Part shown: positions 1-8,596 of the stretch, piece after piece | Layout of the letters: each line of letters starts with the position of its first letter | How positions within the stretch are numbered: the stretch's first letter is position 1 | NCBI GenBank assembly: GCA_029239355.1 | Contig: JAQZAZ010000037.1 | Coordinates: 1-37,249 of the forward strand | Reading direction: 5' to 3' | DNA from: Sphingobacterium sp. | Lineage (GTDB): Bacteria; Bacteroidota; Bacteroidia; Sphingobacteriales; Sphingobacteriaceae | DNA length: 37,249 bases | Notes under the pieces: generated by a model | What the model was told of the DNA's origin: nothing | The model's database searches: none | Seen by the model: only the letters and a program-made list of their open reading frames with translations | Position numbers and translations under genes: made by a program

Positions 1-2784
1 GTAACGTCAATTGACCAGCTAATCGACCAAACGGTCCCTTCTCAAATCCGTGCTCCAAAACCTTTAAATCTTCCAAAAGCATTGTCTGAGGTTGCCTATT
101 TAAAGCGGATAGCGGAAATCGCAGAGAAAAATAAAGTTTTTAAATCTTTTATTGGTCAAGGATACTATGACGTGATCCTTCCGGGTGTAATTCAACGTAA
201 TGTGTTTGAAAATCCGGGATGGTATACGCAATATACTCCTTACCAGGCGGAAATTGCACAAGGTCGTTTACAGGCACTCTTAAACTTCCAGACAGTTATT
301 TCTGATTTTACGGGATTGGAAATTGCAAACGCTTCATTATTGGATGAAGCCACGGCTGCGGCTGAAGCGATGTTTATGCTTTACTCAGCGCGTAAAAACA
401 AAGATGCCAATGTATTCTTGGTTTCTGAAAATGCGTATCCACAGACGATAGATGTATTGAAAACGCGTGCCCTGTCTTTCGGTATCGAGCTAAAAATCAC
501 TGCTATTCAAGAATCGGAATTGACAGATGATGTTTTTGCAGCATTTGTGCAATATCCCGCGGCAGACGGTTCAATCGTTGATTACAAATCATTTGCTGAG
601 GCTGCACACGGTAAAAACATTACGGTATGTGCTGCTGCCGATTTAATGAGCTTGGCGCTGTTGACTCCTCCGGGAGAATGGGGGGCAGATGTTGTTGTCG
701 GTAACTCACAACGTTTTGGTGTACCAATGGGATTCGGAGGACCTCATGCCGCATACTTCGCTACTCGTGATAGCTTCAAACGTAATATTCCCGGACGTAT
801 CATTGGTGTAACTTCTGATTCGAATGGAAAGTACGCCCTACGTATGGCTTTACAAACTCGTGAGCAACATATCCGTCGTGATAAAGCATCTTCGAATATC
901 TGTACAGCGCAAGCTTTATTGGCTATTATGGCCTCTTTCTACGCTGTTTACCATGGTCCCGAAGGAATTAAAAATATTGCATCCCGGATCAATGCTTTAG
1001 CAAATTTATTGGATCAAGCTTTACAATCATTGGGATATACTCAATTGAATAAAGCGTACTTTGATACCCTACGTGTGGATTTAGGTGCACATGCGGGCGC
1101 ATTAAAATCTGAAGCGTTGAACAATGAGTTGAACTTCTACTACAACGGTTCACAGGTTTCCCTTGCTATCGATGAAACAACAACTTATGAAGATATCAAA
1201 ACAATCGTAAAAGTGTTTGCAAAAATTCAGGGCAAAACATTGAACGATGTAGATTTTGATACCTTAGAAGAAAACTTAAGTTCTTCGATCCCTGCTGAAT
1301 TGGTTCGTACCTCAGCGTACTTAACTCATCCAAACTTTAATAGCTACCATTCTGAACATGAAATGTTACGCTATATTAAATCATTGGAAGCAAAAGATTT
1401 ATCGCTTTGCCATTCGATGATTCCATTGGGTTCATGTACCATGAAATTAAATGCCACAGCTGAAATGACCCCTGTTACCTGGGCGCGATTTGGTGGATTA
1501 CATCCATTTGCACCAGCAGACCAAACTTCAGGTTATATGCAGATGATCGGTGAATTGAACGATTGGTTGTCAGAGATCACAGGTTTTGCTAAAATGAGCT
1601 TCCAGCCGAATTCAGGAGCACAGGGTGAATACGCGGGGCTAATGGTTATCCGTGCTTATCATGAGAGCCGTGGCGATCATGGTCGTAACATCTGTCTGAT
1701 CCCAGCTTCTGCACACGGTACTAACCCTGCATCGGCTTCAATGGCTGGCTTGAAAGTGGTCGTTGTAAAATGCGATGAACTTGGAAACATTGATATTCCA
1801 GATCTAAGAGCAAAAGCGGAAGAGCATGCTGCTCATCTGAACTCGTTAATGGTGACTTATCCATCTACGCACGGTGTATTTGAGGAATCAATCATTGAAG
1901 TTTGTGAAATCATCCATGCTAATGGTGGCCAAGTATATATGGATGGCGCAAATATGAATGCGCAGGTAGGTTTGACAAGCCCGGGCCACATTGGTGCTGA
2001 CGTTTGTCACTTGAACTTGCATAAAACATTCTGTATTCCTCACGGGGGTGGTGGTCCTGGTATGGGGCCGATCGGTGTTGCTAAACACTTAGTGCCTTTC
2101 TTGCCAAATCACCAAGTTGTTTCAACTTCGGGAGAAGAAGGAATCACAGCTGTTTCTGCTGCGCCATTTGGTTCAGCATCAATTTTGATTATCTCTCACG
2201 CCTATATTTCCATGATGGGAGGTGAAGGCTTGACCAATGCGACACGGACAGCGATATTAAATGCAAATTATATTAAGGCGCGCTTGGAAAATGCTTATCC
2301 AGTACTTTATTCTGGTAGCAATGGCCGTTGTGCACATGAGATGATCTTAGATTGTCGTGGCTTTAAAAATGTAGGTATCGAAGTCGCTGATATTGCAAAA
2401 CGTTTGATGGACTACGGTTTCCATGCACCAACAGTTTCTTTCCCTGTTGCAGGCACATTGATGGTTGAGCCAACGGAGTCAGAATCTAAAGCTGAATTAG
2501 ATCGTTTCTGTGATGCGTTGGTCGCTATTCGTCAGGAAATTGCTGCAGTGGAGGCTGGAGAAGCTGAACAGGCAAATAACGTGTTGAAGCATGCTCCGCA
2601 TACAGCGGCAGTGGTTACCGCAGATGAGTGGGATAGACCTTACAGTCGTCAAACGGCTGCTTATCCTTTGGAGTACGTGAGAGAGCGTAAGTTCTGGCCT
2701 TCTGTAGGCCGTGTAAACGATTCTCAGGGTGATCGTACATTGATCTGCTCATGTCCTTCGATTGAAGAATATGCTGAGGCTTAA
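1..2784 (+). CDS. gcvP: Glycine dehydrogenase (decarboxylating), P protein, 5'-truncated by window edge
   Basis: P protein of the glycine cleavage system. It decarboxylates glycine with pyridoxal phosphate and passes the aminomethyl group to the lipoyl arm of H protein in the cytoplasm. The frame is open from base 1, and its first codons ([10 protein letters not shown]...) align with GcvP about 30 residues from the start, so the true start is upstream; the TTG at 82 is only an internal leucine. The N-terminal half carries [13 protein letters not shown] and [12 protein letters not shown]. The C-terminal half carries the PLP site [17 protein letters not shown], with the lysine codon at 2023-2025 (window codon 675, near 705 in full length, as expected). 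About 927 of roughly 957 residues are present, as the single-chain form rather than the split GcvPA/GcvPB form. A terminator follows closely and no other gcv gene is visible. Confidence 0.97.
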   Translation, partial: VTSIDQLIDQTVPSQIRAPKPLNLPKALSEVAYLKRIAEIAEKNKVFKSFIGQGYYDVILPGVIQRNVFENPGWYTQYTPYQAEIAQGRLQALLNFQTVISDFTGLEIANASLLDEATAAAEAMFMLYSARKNKDANVFLVSENAYPQTIDVLKTRALSFGIELKITAIQESELTDDVFAAFVQYPAADGSIVDYKSFAEAAHGKNITVCAAADLMSLALLTPPGEWGADVVVGNSQRFGVPMGFGGPHAAYFATRDSFKRNIPGRIIGVTSDSNGKYALRMALQTREQHIRRDKASSNICTAQALLAIMASFYAVYHGPEGIKNIASRINALANLLDQALQSLGYTQLNKAYFDTLRVDLGAHAGALKSEALNNELNFYYNGSQVSLAIDETTTYEDIKTIVKVFAKIQGKTLNDVDFDTLEENLSSSIPAELVRTSAYLTHPNFNSYHSEHEMLRYIKSLEAKDLSLCHSMIPLGSCTMKLNATAEMTPVTWARFGGLHPFAPADQTSGYMQMIGELNDWLSEITGFAKMSFQPNSGAQGEYAGLMVIRAYHESRGDHGRNICLIPASAHGTNPASASMAGLKVVVVKCDELGNIDIPDLRAKAEEHAAHLNSLMVTYPSTHGVFEESIIEVCEIIHANGGQVYMDGANMNAQVGLTSPGHIGADVCHLNLHKTFCIPHGGGGPGMGPIGVAKHLVPFLPNHQVVSTSGEEGITAVSAAPFGSASILIISHAYISMMGGEGLTNATRTAILNANYIKARLENAYPVLYSGSNGRCAHEMILDCRGFKNVGIEVADIAKRLMDYGFHAPTVSFPVAGTLMVEPTESESKAELDRFCDALVAIRQEIAAVEAGEAEQANNVLKHAPHTAAVVTADEWDRPYSRQTAAYPLEYVRERKFWPSVGRVNDSQGDRTLICSCPSIEEYAEA

Positions 2785-2810
2785 CAGTCTTAAAAACAAT
2801 ATAACAATAA

Positions 2811-2837
2811 AGCCTCCGTATTACGGGGGCTTTTTAT
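2811..2837 (+). terminator. Rho-independent terminator of gcvP
   Basis: A 10-bp stem, AGCCTCCGTA with TACGGGGGCT and one wobble pair, closes around a 1-nt gap and runs into TTTTTATTT. It lies 27 nt after the gcvP stop codon. Confidence 0.85.
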
Positions 2838-3052
2838 TTAATTCATAAATATTATCGCAATCGATTATATAGTTCTCTAAATTATACTTCACATCTTTTT
2901 TTCTGATAATCGGACCATCTTAGGGAGAAATAACCCAAGATTAATTGATGATTCAACTGAAATCAATTCAGAAGAAAGATATTGTATCAATTTAAGCTAC
3001 GATAGTCCTGATATAGTATTTTGGAAGTATATTTGTGCTGAAACATTTCGAT

Positions 3053-3877
3053 ATGAAGATAACATCAATATTTAATCTTTTTATTGTTGCAGCATTAATT
3101 ACATCTTGCGCCGGCAATAAATATGCTAAGACTGAAAAAATATATAAGAAACAAGCGAAAGAGTTTTCTAATTTATATCGTCAATCTCCTGTAACCGGGC
3201 AGTTGGAGAAAGTTAATGTCAAAGATCAGCAGTGGATCGCCTCCACCAATTTTGGGATACGGAAGCCTAATTTTGTGGTCATTCATCATACAGCTCAGGA
3301 TTCCCTCGGACAGACCATCCGTACGTTTCATTCAGCAAAAGCAGGTGTAAGTTCACATTATGTTGTAGGTAGGGATGGTAAAGTTGTCCAAATGGTAAAT
3401 GATCTATACCGTGCACATCATGCCGGCCTGGGAAAATGGGGAAATGATACTGACTTGAATTCTTCGTCCATAGGTATAGAATTAGATAATAATGGTACAA
3501 CTGACCCCTGGACGGATGCTCAGATAAATGCGTTGATACAGCTATTGAGTTATTTAAAAAACACATATAAGATTCCACAGGCAAATTTCATCGGTCATAT
3601 GGACCTTGCGCCGACACGTAAAAATGACCCGTCGCGATTCCCTTGGAAAAAATTGGCAGATCACGGATTTGGCTATTGGTATGAAGAATTTCTGGAGATT
3701 CCTCCGGTTGATTTTAATCCCAAAATGGCTTTGCGTATTATTGGCTATGATGTCAGTAATCTGGATGCAGCGATAAAAGCCTTCAAGATCCATTATATTC
3801 AACAAGATGTAAATACCGCATTTTTGGGTGAAAATGAACTAAAAATCATGTATTCGATTTACAAAAAATACTTATAG
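3053..3877 (+). CDS. N-acetylmuramoyl-L-alanine amidase, outer-membrane lipoprotein (Amidase_2/AmiD-like)
   Basis: Zinc amidase that cuts the bond between N-acetylmuramic acid and L-alanine in peptidoglycan or muropeptides. I start it at ATG 3053 because this puts a clean lipoprotein signal at the N terminus (lipobox LITSC, Cys19); an in-frame GTG at 3035 would add six residues. The Amidase_2 fold spans about residues 70-205. Zinc ligands expected from AmpD are present: His78 in VIHHTA, His182 in GHMD and Asp192 in KNDPS. The catalytic Glu143 (GIELDN) and Lys190 are also there. The C-terminal 70 residues, with alternating helix-like segments, resemble the peptidoglycan-binding tail of AmiD proteins. 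The gene stands alone between two terminators. A role in periplasmic wall turnover is inferred from the family and the lipid anchor. Confidence 0.88.
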   Translation: MKITSIFNLFIVAALITSCAGNKYAKTEKIYKKQAKEFSNLYRQSPVTGQLEKVNVKDQQWIASTNFGIRKPNFVVIHHTAQDSLGQTIRTFHSAKAGVSSHYVVGRDGKVVQMVNDLYRAHHAGLGKWGNDTDLNSSSIGIELDNNGTTDPWTDAQINALIQLLSYLKNTYKIPQANFIGHMDLAPTRKNDPSRFPWKKLADHGFGYWYEEFLEIPPVDFNPKMALRIIGYDVSNLDAAIKAFKIHYIQQDVNTAFLGENELKIMYSIYKKYL

Positions 3878-3890
3878 TGTTTTTTCTAGA

Positions 3891-3942
3891 CATTACATAA
3901 AAAAGAGCAATTCTGTCACCAATTGCTCTTTTTTATGTAATG
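3891..3942. terminator. Strong, possibly bidirectional terminator after the amidase gene
   Basis: A perfect 22-bp inverted repeat (arms 3891-3912 and 3921-3942, loop CTGTCACC). The stem holds AAAAAAGAGC/GCTCTTTTTT, so each strand has a GC-containing stem with a U run, and it could stop transcription from both sides. Confidence 0.85.
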
Positions 3943-4044
3943 GATAAGCAGATCGGAGGGACTCTTGTTATTGTGCTATCGATTGTGTGTGACGATTATA
4001 TGATGACCATTTGAATCCTTTCGTCTGCATTATTTTTTGACGGC

Positions 4045-4110
4045 TTATTTCTCCATTCGACCAATGACGGTATCCTTTGCATCGACTAGTATCACATTTT
4101 CTTGCTTCAT
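4045..4110 (-). pseudogene. idi: Remnant of the start of isopentenyl-diphosphate delta-isomerase (idi)
   Basis: On the minus strand an ATG opens a 21-codon frame ending in TAA that reads MKQENVILVDAKDTVIGRMEK. This matches the conserved start of Nudix-fold isopentenyl-diphosphate isomerases (pattern VILVDxxDxxIGxMEK, normally followed by an Ala-His-containing segment). No later part of the enzyme (catalytic Cys or Glu, Nudix box) is recognisable in the next 100 bases. I read this as the surviving 5' end of a deleted gene. The identification rests on about 20 residues recalled from the family. Confidence 0.45.
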
Positions 4111-4120
4111 AAGGACTGGA

Positions 4121-4156
4121 AATAAATATAGTCCAATTTAACTAAATTGGACTATA
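4121..4156 (-). terminator. Terminator of the 437-aa gene on the minus strand
   Basis: A perfect 14-bp inverted repeat, arms 4127-4140 and 4143-4156, with core GTCCAATTTA/TAAATTGGAC. Read on the minus strand it is followed by TTTATTTCC, and it lies 30 nt past the stop codon of the gene at 4186-5499. The stem is AT-rich, so its strength is uncertain. Confidence 0.6.
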
Positions 4157-4185
4157 TAATAAGTTGAATTTTAACGAAGAGTATA

Positions 4186-5499
4186 TTATACGGTTTTTAC
4201 AAATTTCTCGTCGTAATTTTCAATATCTATAATATATCCGTTTTTGATCAGGAATTCGAAGAGAGGTTGTGCCTCTTCCGAAACCGGCATATTCTGTGTG
4301 GTGATGATTTTATTTTCCTTTTTCAATAGATAAGGATAAGCATAAAGCTTTACATTCTTGTTGAACATACCGGATATGTACGATAATAGCTCATTGGTAT
4401 AGAGTTCTTTATTGTAGTTGTCTGAATTGAAGATGTTCTTTAAGTTATAAACGTTTGTCGCAATTCCGATATTCTTAGGTTTAAAGTTGCTTATAAACTC
4501 GGCGAGATGATTATTTCTACGGAAGTTGCTGACGATAATATTATTGCCTGTGGCACATAGCTCATCTGCTCTTGATGCGAATTCTTGTAGATCTTCATCT
4601 GTAATTTCATGGGTATCCTCTAGCACATTCCCCATCAAAACCTCGATCAAAACAATGGTGTCTTGATCAGTGGCGCCTGTATTTCTTTTAAACTGCTCAA
4701 CAGCAAGGTTAAATAAATCAAAGTTAGGAAGTGATTTCTGACGGTATTTTGTGCGAAGTAAGATAATATTCTTTTTATATAAATAATCCTTGATCTGTAC
4801 CGCTTTACCGTCCGGCTGGAAAATAGCCGCTTTTGCGAACCCTTTGGCAATAAGATATAAGTTGATCAGGCGTTGATTGACATTTTCGAACAAAGGACCG
4901 TTTAATTTAACCAGATCAATTTCGACAGATCCTATCGACAAATTATCAACCAAGGACTCAATCATTGTCTGTACATTTTCTGCGTAGTAATATGCGGCAA
5001 ACAGCAGGTTTACACCAATAATGCCCAATACTTTCTGTTGCAGTTGGTTGTCACTGTCCAAGAGTCTGATATGGACGATAATGTCATTTGTAGGGCCACC
5101 GACCTCGTGTTGAAACCGAAGACCGATCCAGCCGTGAGGCTCATTGGTTTTGGTAAAATTCAGCGTGGTAACAGTATCCGCGAAGGCAAAGAATTTTTTG
5201 TTGCAATACTTGTCGCCATGTAACCGGTGCGTCAGCAAATTAAATTCATGGGAGAGCATCTTCTGTAAACGGGTTCTGCTGACGTATCTGCCGTCTTCTT
5301 CTTCACCGTAAATGGCGTCACTGAATGCCATGTCATAAGCTGACATCGTTTTCGCAATTGTGCCTGAGGCGGCCCCTGCATTGAAAAAGTTACGTGCGAC
5401 TTCCTGTCCAGCACCGATCTCGGCGAATGTCCCATAAATCTCTGGATTTAGATTTATTTTCAGGGCCTTTCGCTTGGTTTCAAAAATTTCTCTTGCCAT
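4186..5499 (-). CDS. Conserved Bacteroidota protein of unknown function (437 aa, cytoplasmic)
   Basis: I recognise the family as widespread and strongly conserved in Bacteroidota (start MAREIFETKRKALKINLN, then GTFAEIGAGQEVARNFFNAG), but I know no proven function. Names attached to relatives in public genomes are inconsistent and should not be trusted. The protein has no signal peptide or membrane segment. Its N-terminal third is rich in Gly and Ala with a charged start; the middle holds TKTNEPHGWIGLRFQHEVGG; the rest is an alpha/beta-looking domain. The start chosen is the second ATG (5499), five codons inside the longest frame, because a promoter box TACCTTTG lies exactly 4 nt before it, so the mRNA is probably leaderless and the upstream ATG would not be transcribed. 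It is a single gene with its own promoter and terminator, which suggests a housekeeping role. Confidence 0.85.
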   Translation of the reverse strand: MAREIFETKRKALKINLNPEIYGTFAEIGAGQEVARNFFNAGAASGTIAKTMSAYDMAFSDAIYGEEEDGRYVSRTRLQKMLSHEFNLLTHRLHGDKYCNKKFFAFADTVTTLNFTKTNEPHGWIGLRFQHEVGGPTNDIIVHIRLLDSDNQLQQKVLGIIGVNLLFAAYYYAENVQTMIESLVDNLSIGSVEIDLVKLNGPLFENVNQRLINLYLIAKGFAKAAIFQPDGKAVQIKDYLYKKNIILLRTKYRQKSLPNFDLFNLAVEQFKRNTGATDQDTIVLIEVLMGNVLEDTHEITDEDLQEFASRADELCATGNNIIVSNFRRNNHLAEFISNFKPKNIGIATNVYNLKNIFNSDNYNKELYTNELLSYISGMFNKNVKLYAYPYLLKKENKIITTQNMPVSEEAQPLFEFLIKNGYIIDIENYDEKFVKTV

Positions 5500-5503
5500 G
5501 GCA

Positions 5504-5534
5504 CAAAGGTACAAAAATCAAAAGTCTAGTGAAA
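5504..5534 (-). promoter_or_regulatory. Promoter of the 437-aa gene, leaderless arrangement
   Basis: On the minus strand, TTTC (5534-5531), a 19-nt spacer and TACCTTTG (5511-5504) fit the Bacteroidota -33/-7 consensus TTTG-N19-TAnnTTTG with one mismatch. The box ends 4 nt before ATG 5499, so the transcript should start at or next to the start codon. Confidence 0.65.
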
Positions 5535-5550
5535 ATTAAAGTATGAAAGG

Positions 5551-5590
5551 AAAAAACAGAATAAAATTAGGCTTGTTTTAAAACAAGCCT
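5551..5590 (-). terminator. Terminator of the Nudix gene, overlapping its stop codon
   Basis: A perfect 22-bp palindrome (5569-5590; half-site AGGCTTGTTTT) followed on the minus strand by AATTTTATTCTGTTTTTT. The 5' arm contains the last sense codons and the stop codon TAA (5580-5578) sits at the turn of the hairpin, so translation termination and the terminator overlap. Confidence 0.7.
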
Positions 5591-6120
5591 AATTTATTAA
5601 AAGCATAGAATAAAGCACTGCTATGTAGGGCCTGGCTAAATTTGTTTTCCAAAAGCATGGTTTTTGCTTCCTTAAGCGGTATAAGGAAAACGTCAATCTC
5701 TTCATGTTCATCCAGTTCCTGTTCCTGAACTTTCTGTCCCCCCGTCATGAGATAGGTATACGTAACATTACCACTTGTTGCAGGATTGGCATACAGCGTG
5801 GCGATCTCTTCGATTTTTTCAAACTGATACCCTGTTTCTTCGAGCATTTCCCGTACTGCGGCATCTTGGGGATTTTCACCCGGCTCCGTTGTGCCAGCCG
5901 GAATTTCCAAAGAAAGGATCCCAGCCCCGTGACGGTATTGCCTGATTACCAATAATTCGTTTTGCGCTGTGATTCCCACCATATTGACCCAATCTGGATA
6001 TTCCAGTACGTAATAATGGTCGTTGATGCGCCCATCCGGCAGTTCGCATGTATCCCGGCGTAAAGTCGCCCAGGGTTCCTTGCACATATATTCAGATGAT
6101 AATAGTTTCCACTTTTCCAT
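5578..6120 (-). CDS. Nudix hydrolase, ADP-ribose pyrophosphatase-like
   Basis: A 180-residue protein of the ADP-sugar pyrophosphatase branch of Nudix enzymes, which split X-linked nucleoside diphosphates such as ADP-ribose into AMP and a sugar phosphate. The Nudix box is complete: Gly76, Glu82, then REMLEETGY (Arg90 to Tyr98), with Tyr where the consensus asks for a bulky aliphatic. The preceding RQYRHGAGILSLEIPAG is typical of the ADP-ribose subgroup. There is no signal peptide. Its ATG follows the TAA of the upstream phosphohexomutase gene with no gap, so the two are almost certainly cotranscribed and translationally coupled. The real substrate (ADP-ribose, ADP-glucose or another sugar nucleotide) cannot be told from sequence; the coupling to a sugar-phosphate mutase makes a nucleotide-sugar role conceivable. 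Confidence 0.87.
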   Translation of the reverse strand: MEKWKLLSSEYMCKEPWATLRRDTCELPDGRINDHYYVLEYPDWVNMVGITAQNELLVIRQYRHGAGILSLEIPAGTTEPGENPQDAAVREMLEETGYQFEKIEEIATLYANPATSGNVTYTYLMTGGQKVQEQELDEHEEIDVFLIPLKEAKTMLLENKFSQALHSSALFYAFNKLGLF

Positions 6121-7863
6121 TTAACCAACAATATCTTTCATCATGCGGTCTACTTTTTCTGCCAATAGGTGTTGAAGACTTGGATAGTCTTTTTTTGCCT
6201 CGAGTACTCCTTTAACGGAGCAATAAAATTTGATTTTGGGCTCCGTACCGGATGGTCTTGCCGAAATCACGTCACCATCTGTGGTAATGAATTGCAATAC
6301 GTCCGACTTTGGAAGAGCAATCCGGTTTGTACTACCGGTCTTCATGTCTGTCGTTTGGGAAAGTTGATAGTCCCGAATTTCTTTAACTTCGATTCCCCCA
6401 AGTGTCGTGGGTAGATTCTGGCGCAATCCAGCCATCATGGACTGTATTTCCTCGGCTCCGGCTTTTCCTTTTTTCGTTAAGGAAATCAATTTTTCCTGAT
6501 AGCAGCCAAATTCTTGATAAATATCCAATAATACGTCATAGACCGTCTTCCCTTTTGACTTAAAATATGCAGTCATTTCTGCCAGGAACGCACAGGAATT
6601 AGGCGCATCTTTATCTCTGACCAGGTCACCGACCAGGTAGCCGTAGCTTTCCTCTCCTCCGGCAAGATAGTGTCCTGAATCACCTAATTTTGTGATTAAC
6701 TCGCCGATATATTTAAAGCCGGTGAGGGTTTCATAGTGCGCTACATGGTAATGTTCGGCAATATCCGCCTGAAGGTTGCTGGTTACAATCGTTTTAACGA
6801 TGTATGGGTTGTGTCCCAATTGTTTTAGATCACTCTTTGCACTTAAGACATAATAAATCAGCAAACTGCCGATTTGATTACCATTGAGTAACTGAAATTG
6901 CCCCTGGCTGTTTTTAACGGCTATTCCGACACGGTCAGCATCGGGGTCAGTCGCTAAAACGAGATCTGCGTCAATCTCTTCACCTTTTTTCTTTGCCAGG
7001 GCCATTGCGTCCTCTTCCTCCGGATTCGGGTAGATCACCGTTGGGAAATTTCCATCCGGTGTGGCCTGCTCGGTGACCACTGTAACGTTTTCAAAACCCC
7101 ATGATGCCAGCATTTTTGGTACGATTGTAATTCCAGTGCCATGGATCGGAGAATAGACTATTTTTAAATCCTTCTGCGCCCGAACAGCTTCGGGATGTAT
7201 GCTCAGTGACTTATTGGCATCAATATAAATCTGGTCAATTTCTTCACCGACAGAAATAATATTTTGGCTATTTCCTTCAAACTGGATATCCTTTACGGAG
7301 GTGATTGCATTGACCTCATCGATGACATTTTTATCATGTGGTTCGGTCAATTGCGACCCATCATTCCAATAAGCTTTATAACCATTGTATTCCTTGGGAT
7401 TGTGCGAAGCCGTTAACATAACACCGCTCTGGCATCCAAAATGACGGATGGCAAAAGACAGCATTGGTGTAGGACGCAATTCGTTGAAGAGATAGACCCT
7501 GATACCATTGGCAGCAAATACCTGGGCCACAAGGTGACCAAAAGATTGGGAATTGTTACGGCTATCGTAAGCTACGGCTACCTTGATTTCCTGATCAGGA
7601 AACTGCTTTTTGAGATAATTCGATAATCCCTGTGTCGCTGTTCCAATCGTATATTTATTCATGCGATTGGACCCTACACCCATAATCCCTCTTAAGCCGC
7701 CCGTTCCAAACTCAAGATCCTTGTAGAATGAATCGATCAGCTCCGTCTCAGCCTGATCATCTATTAACTTCTGAACGGCACCTCTTGTTTCCTCATCATA
7801 ACTTGAGGTCAACCAATCGTCGATTTTCTTTTGTATGTCTTTATCTAAATTTCCCATTATCAT
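6121..7863 (-). CDS. Phosphohexomutase (phosphoglucomutase/phosphomannomutase, PGM2/PgcA-like)
   Basis: Interconverts hexose 1-phosphates and 6-phosphates, linking glycolysis to nucleotide-sugar and wall-precursor synthesis. At 580 aa it has the length of the PGM2/PgcA subgroup of alpha-D-phosphohexomutases. Family motifs appear in order: the catalytic phosphoserine loop TASHNPKEYNGYK (Ser153), the Mg2+ loop DPDADR (near residue 307), the sugar-specificity loop GGEESYG, and the phosphate-binding RPSGTEPKIKFY near the C terminus. ATG 7863 and ATG 7857 are both possible starts (MIMGNLDKD); nothing decides between them. It sits 28 nt after the lipoprotein gene and directly abuts the Nudix gene. 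Whether glucose or mannose is the main substrate is open, hence no gene symbol. Confidence 0.93.
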   Translation of the reverse strand: MIMGNLDKDIQKKIDDWLTSSYDEETRGAVQKLIDDQAETELIDSFYKDLEFGTGGLRGIMGVGSNRMNKYTIGTATQGLSNYLKKQFPDQEIKVAVAYDSRNNSQSFGHLVAQVFAANGIRVYLFNELRPTPMLSFAIRHFGCQSGVMLTASHNPKEYNGYKAYWNDGSQLTEPHDKNVIDEVNAITSVKDIQFEGNSQNIISVGEEIDQIYIDANKSLSIHPEAVRAQKDLKIVYSPIHGTGITIVPKMLASWGFENVTVVTEQATPDGNFPTVIYPNPEEEDAMALAKKKGEEIDADLVLATDPDADRVGIAVKNSQGQFQLLNGNQIGSLLIYYVLSAKSDLKQLGHNPYIVKTIVTSNLQADIAEHYHVAHYETLTGFKYIGELITKLGDSGHYLAGGEESYGYLVGDLVRDKDAPNSCAFLAEMTAYFKSKGKTVYDVLLDIYQEFGCYQEKLISLTKKGKAGAEEIQSMMAGLRQNLPTTLGGIEVKEIRDYQLSQTTDMKTGSTNRIALPKSDVLQFITTDGDVISARPSGTEPKIKFYCSVKGVLEAKKDYPSLQHLLAEKVDRMMKDIVG

Positions 7864-7891
7864 TAAATATGGCTAAATGTAAAAAAATCTT

Positions 7892-8575
7892 TTAGGCGTC
7901 ACAACCCCCATATGCACGATCAATGACTGTGATGTACCATTTTCCTCCTTCTTTTGTAAGGTGAAAAACAAATGGTTCTTCACTTTCATTGGAGGTCATT
8001 ATCGCGCGATAGCTTCTGACTTCTATGTTTCTTAATCGTTGTAATTCGTTACCTGTAATTTTTGCGTCTAAAATCTCATTCATAAACTTGGCTGTTTGTG
8101 ACAGTTCATTCGGACGGGATTTCTTGTCATAAAAAAAACCGAGTTTATCCCATTTCATTGTGCCGCAGTCAAAAACGGGAAGCTTTCCTACTTTTAAAGG
8201 CCCTTTGTAACTCAGTTTTTCATACGAGTGATACTCTGGGATCGGCTTGGCAAAGCTAAAATTATTTTGGTGTACATACGAGTCCAGCGCCCCAGGGCGA
8301 TAGATGATATAAATGCCTAATTTGGGGTGTATATAATTATTGATTGTTTTGCTATCTTGATCGGTATACGCTTTGGCTATTTTTTCCAAGACTTGTTCCA
8401 CGGTTTCAGTATCCTCTTTTTTGACTTCCTTTTCGATTGTGTCGGGTTTGCTTATCGTATCTAAGGGGATAGAATCTTGGGCAATTTTTACCGTCGTGTC
8501 TTCCTTTTTATTGTTTCTACAGGAGAGTATACCCATAGAGAGAAAGATAAGAACAAAGAAAAAGAGATTTCTCAT
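7892..8575 (-). CDS. Lipoprotein of unknown function
   Basis: I do not recognise a named family. The protein has 227 residues with a classic lipoprotein signal: MRNLFFFVLIFLSMGILSC, lipobox GILSC with Cys19. A 35-residue low-complexity linker rich in Asp, Lys, Thr and Ile follows (DTTVKIAQDSIPLD... to about residue 55), as in Bacteroidota lipoproteins that need a tether. The mature domain, about residues 57-227, begins VEQVLEKIAKAYTDQDSKTINNYIHPKLGIYIIYRPG and ends GGKWYITVIDRAYGGCDA. An N-terminal helix, a 'HPKLGI' turn and a C-terminal strand that reads out a 'KEGGKWYI' sentence resemble NTF2-like/SnoaL-type folds, but this is impression only. It lies 21 nt after the enoyl-CoA isomerase-like gene and 28 nt before the mutase gene, so probably in the same transcript. 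Confidence 0.8.
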   Translation of the reverse strand: MRNLFFFVLIFLSMGILSCRNNKKEDTTVKIAQDSIPLDTISKPDTIEKEVKKEDTETVEQVLEKIAKAYTDQDSKTINNYIHPKLGIYIIYRPGALDSYVHQNNFSFAKPIPEYHSYEKLSYKGPLKVGKLPVFDCGTMKWDKLGFFYDKKSRPNELSQTAKFMNEILDAKITGNELQRLRNIEVRSYRAIMTSNESEEPFVFHLTKEGGKWYITVIDRAYGGCDA

Positions 8576-8596
8576 GTTGTTTTTGTTTATTTAATA

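Noticed and set aside
82..84. TTG as start of gcvP
   Set aside because: The frame is open and homologous back to base 1; the TTG is an internal Leu codon and the gene begins before the window.
2848..3067. Open frame of about 63 codons before and into the amidase gene (…LGRNNPRLIDDSTEIN… to …EDNINI)
   Set aside because: No start codon, no family recognised, and it overlaps the amidase start in another frame. It may be a relic but is also possible by chance in AT-rich DNA.
3950..4050. Minus-strand frame ending MQTKGFKWSSYNRHTQSIAQ next to the idi relic
   Set aside because: Only about 27 codons, no match to any part of isopentenyl-diphosphate isomerase, no ribosome site.
5538..5568. Overlong start of the 437-aa gene at 5514
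   Set aside because: The -7 box lies between this ATG region and the second ATG, so the first ATG would not be transcribed from that promoter.
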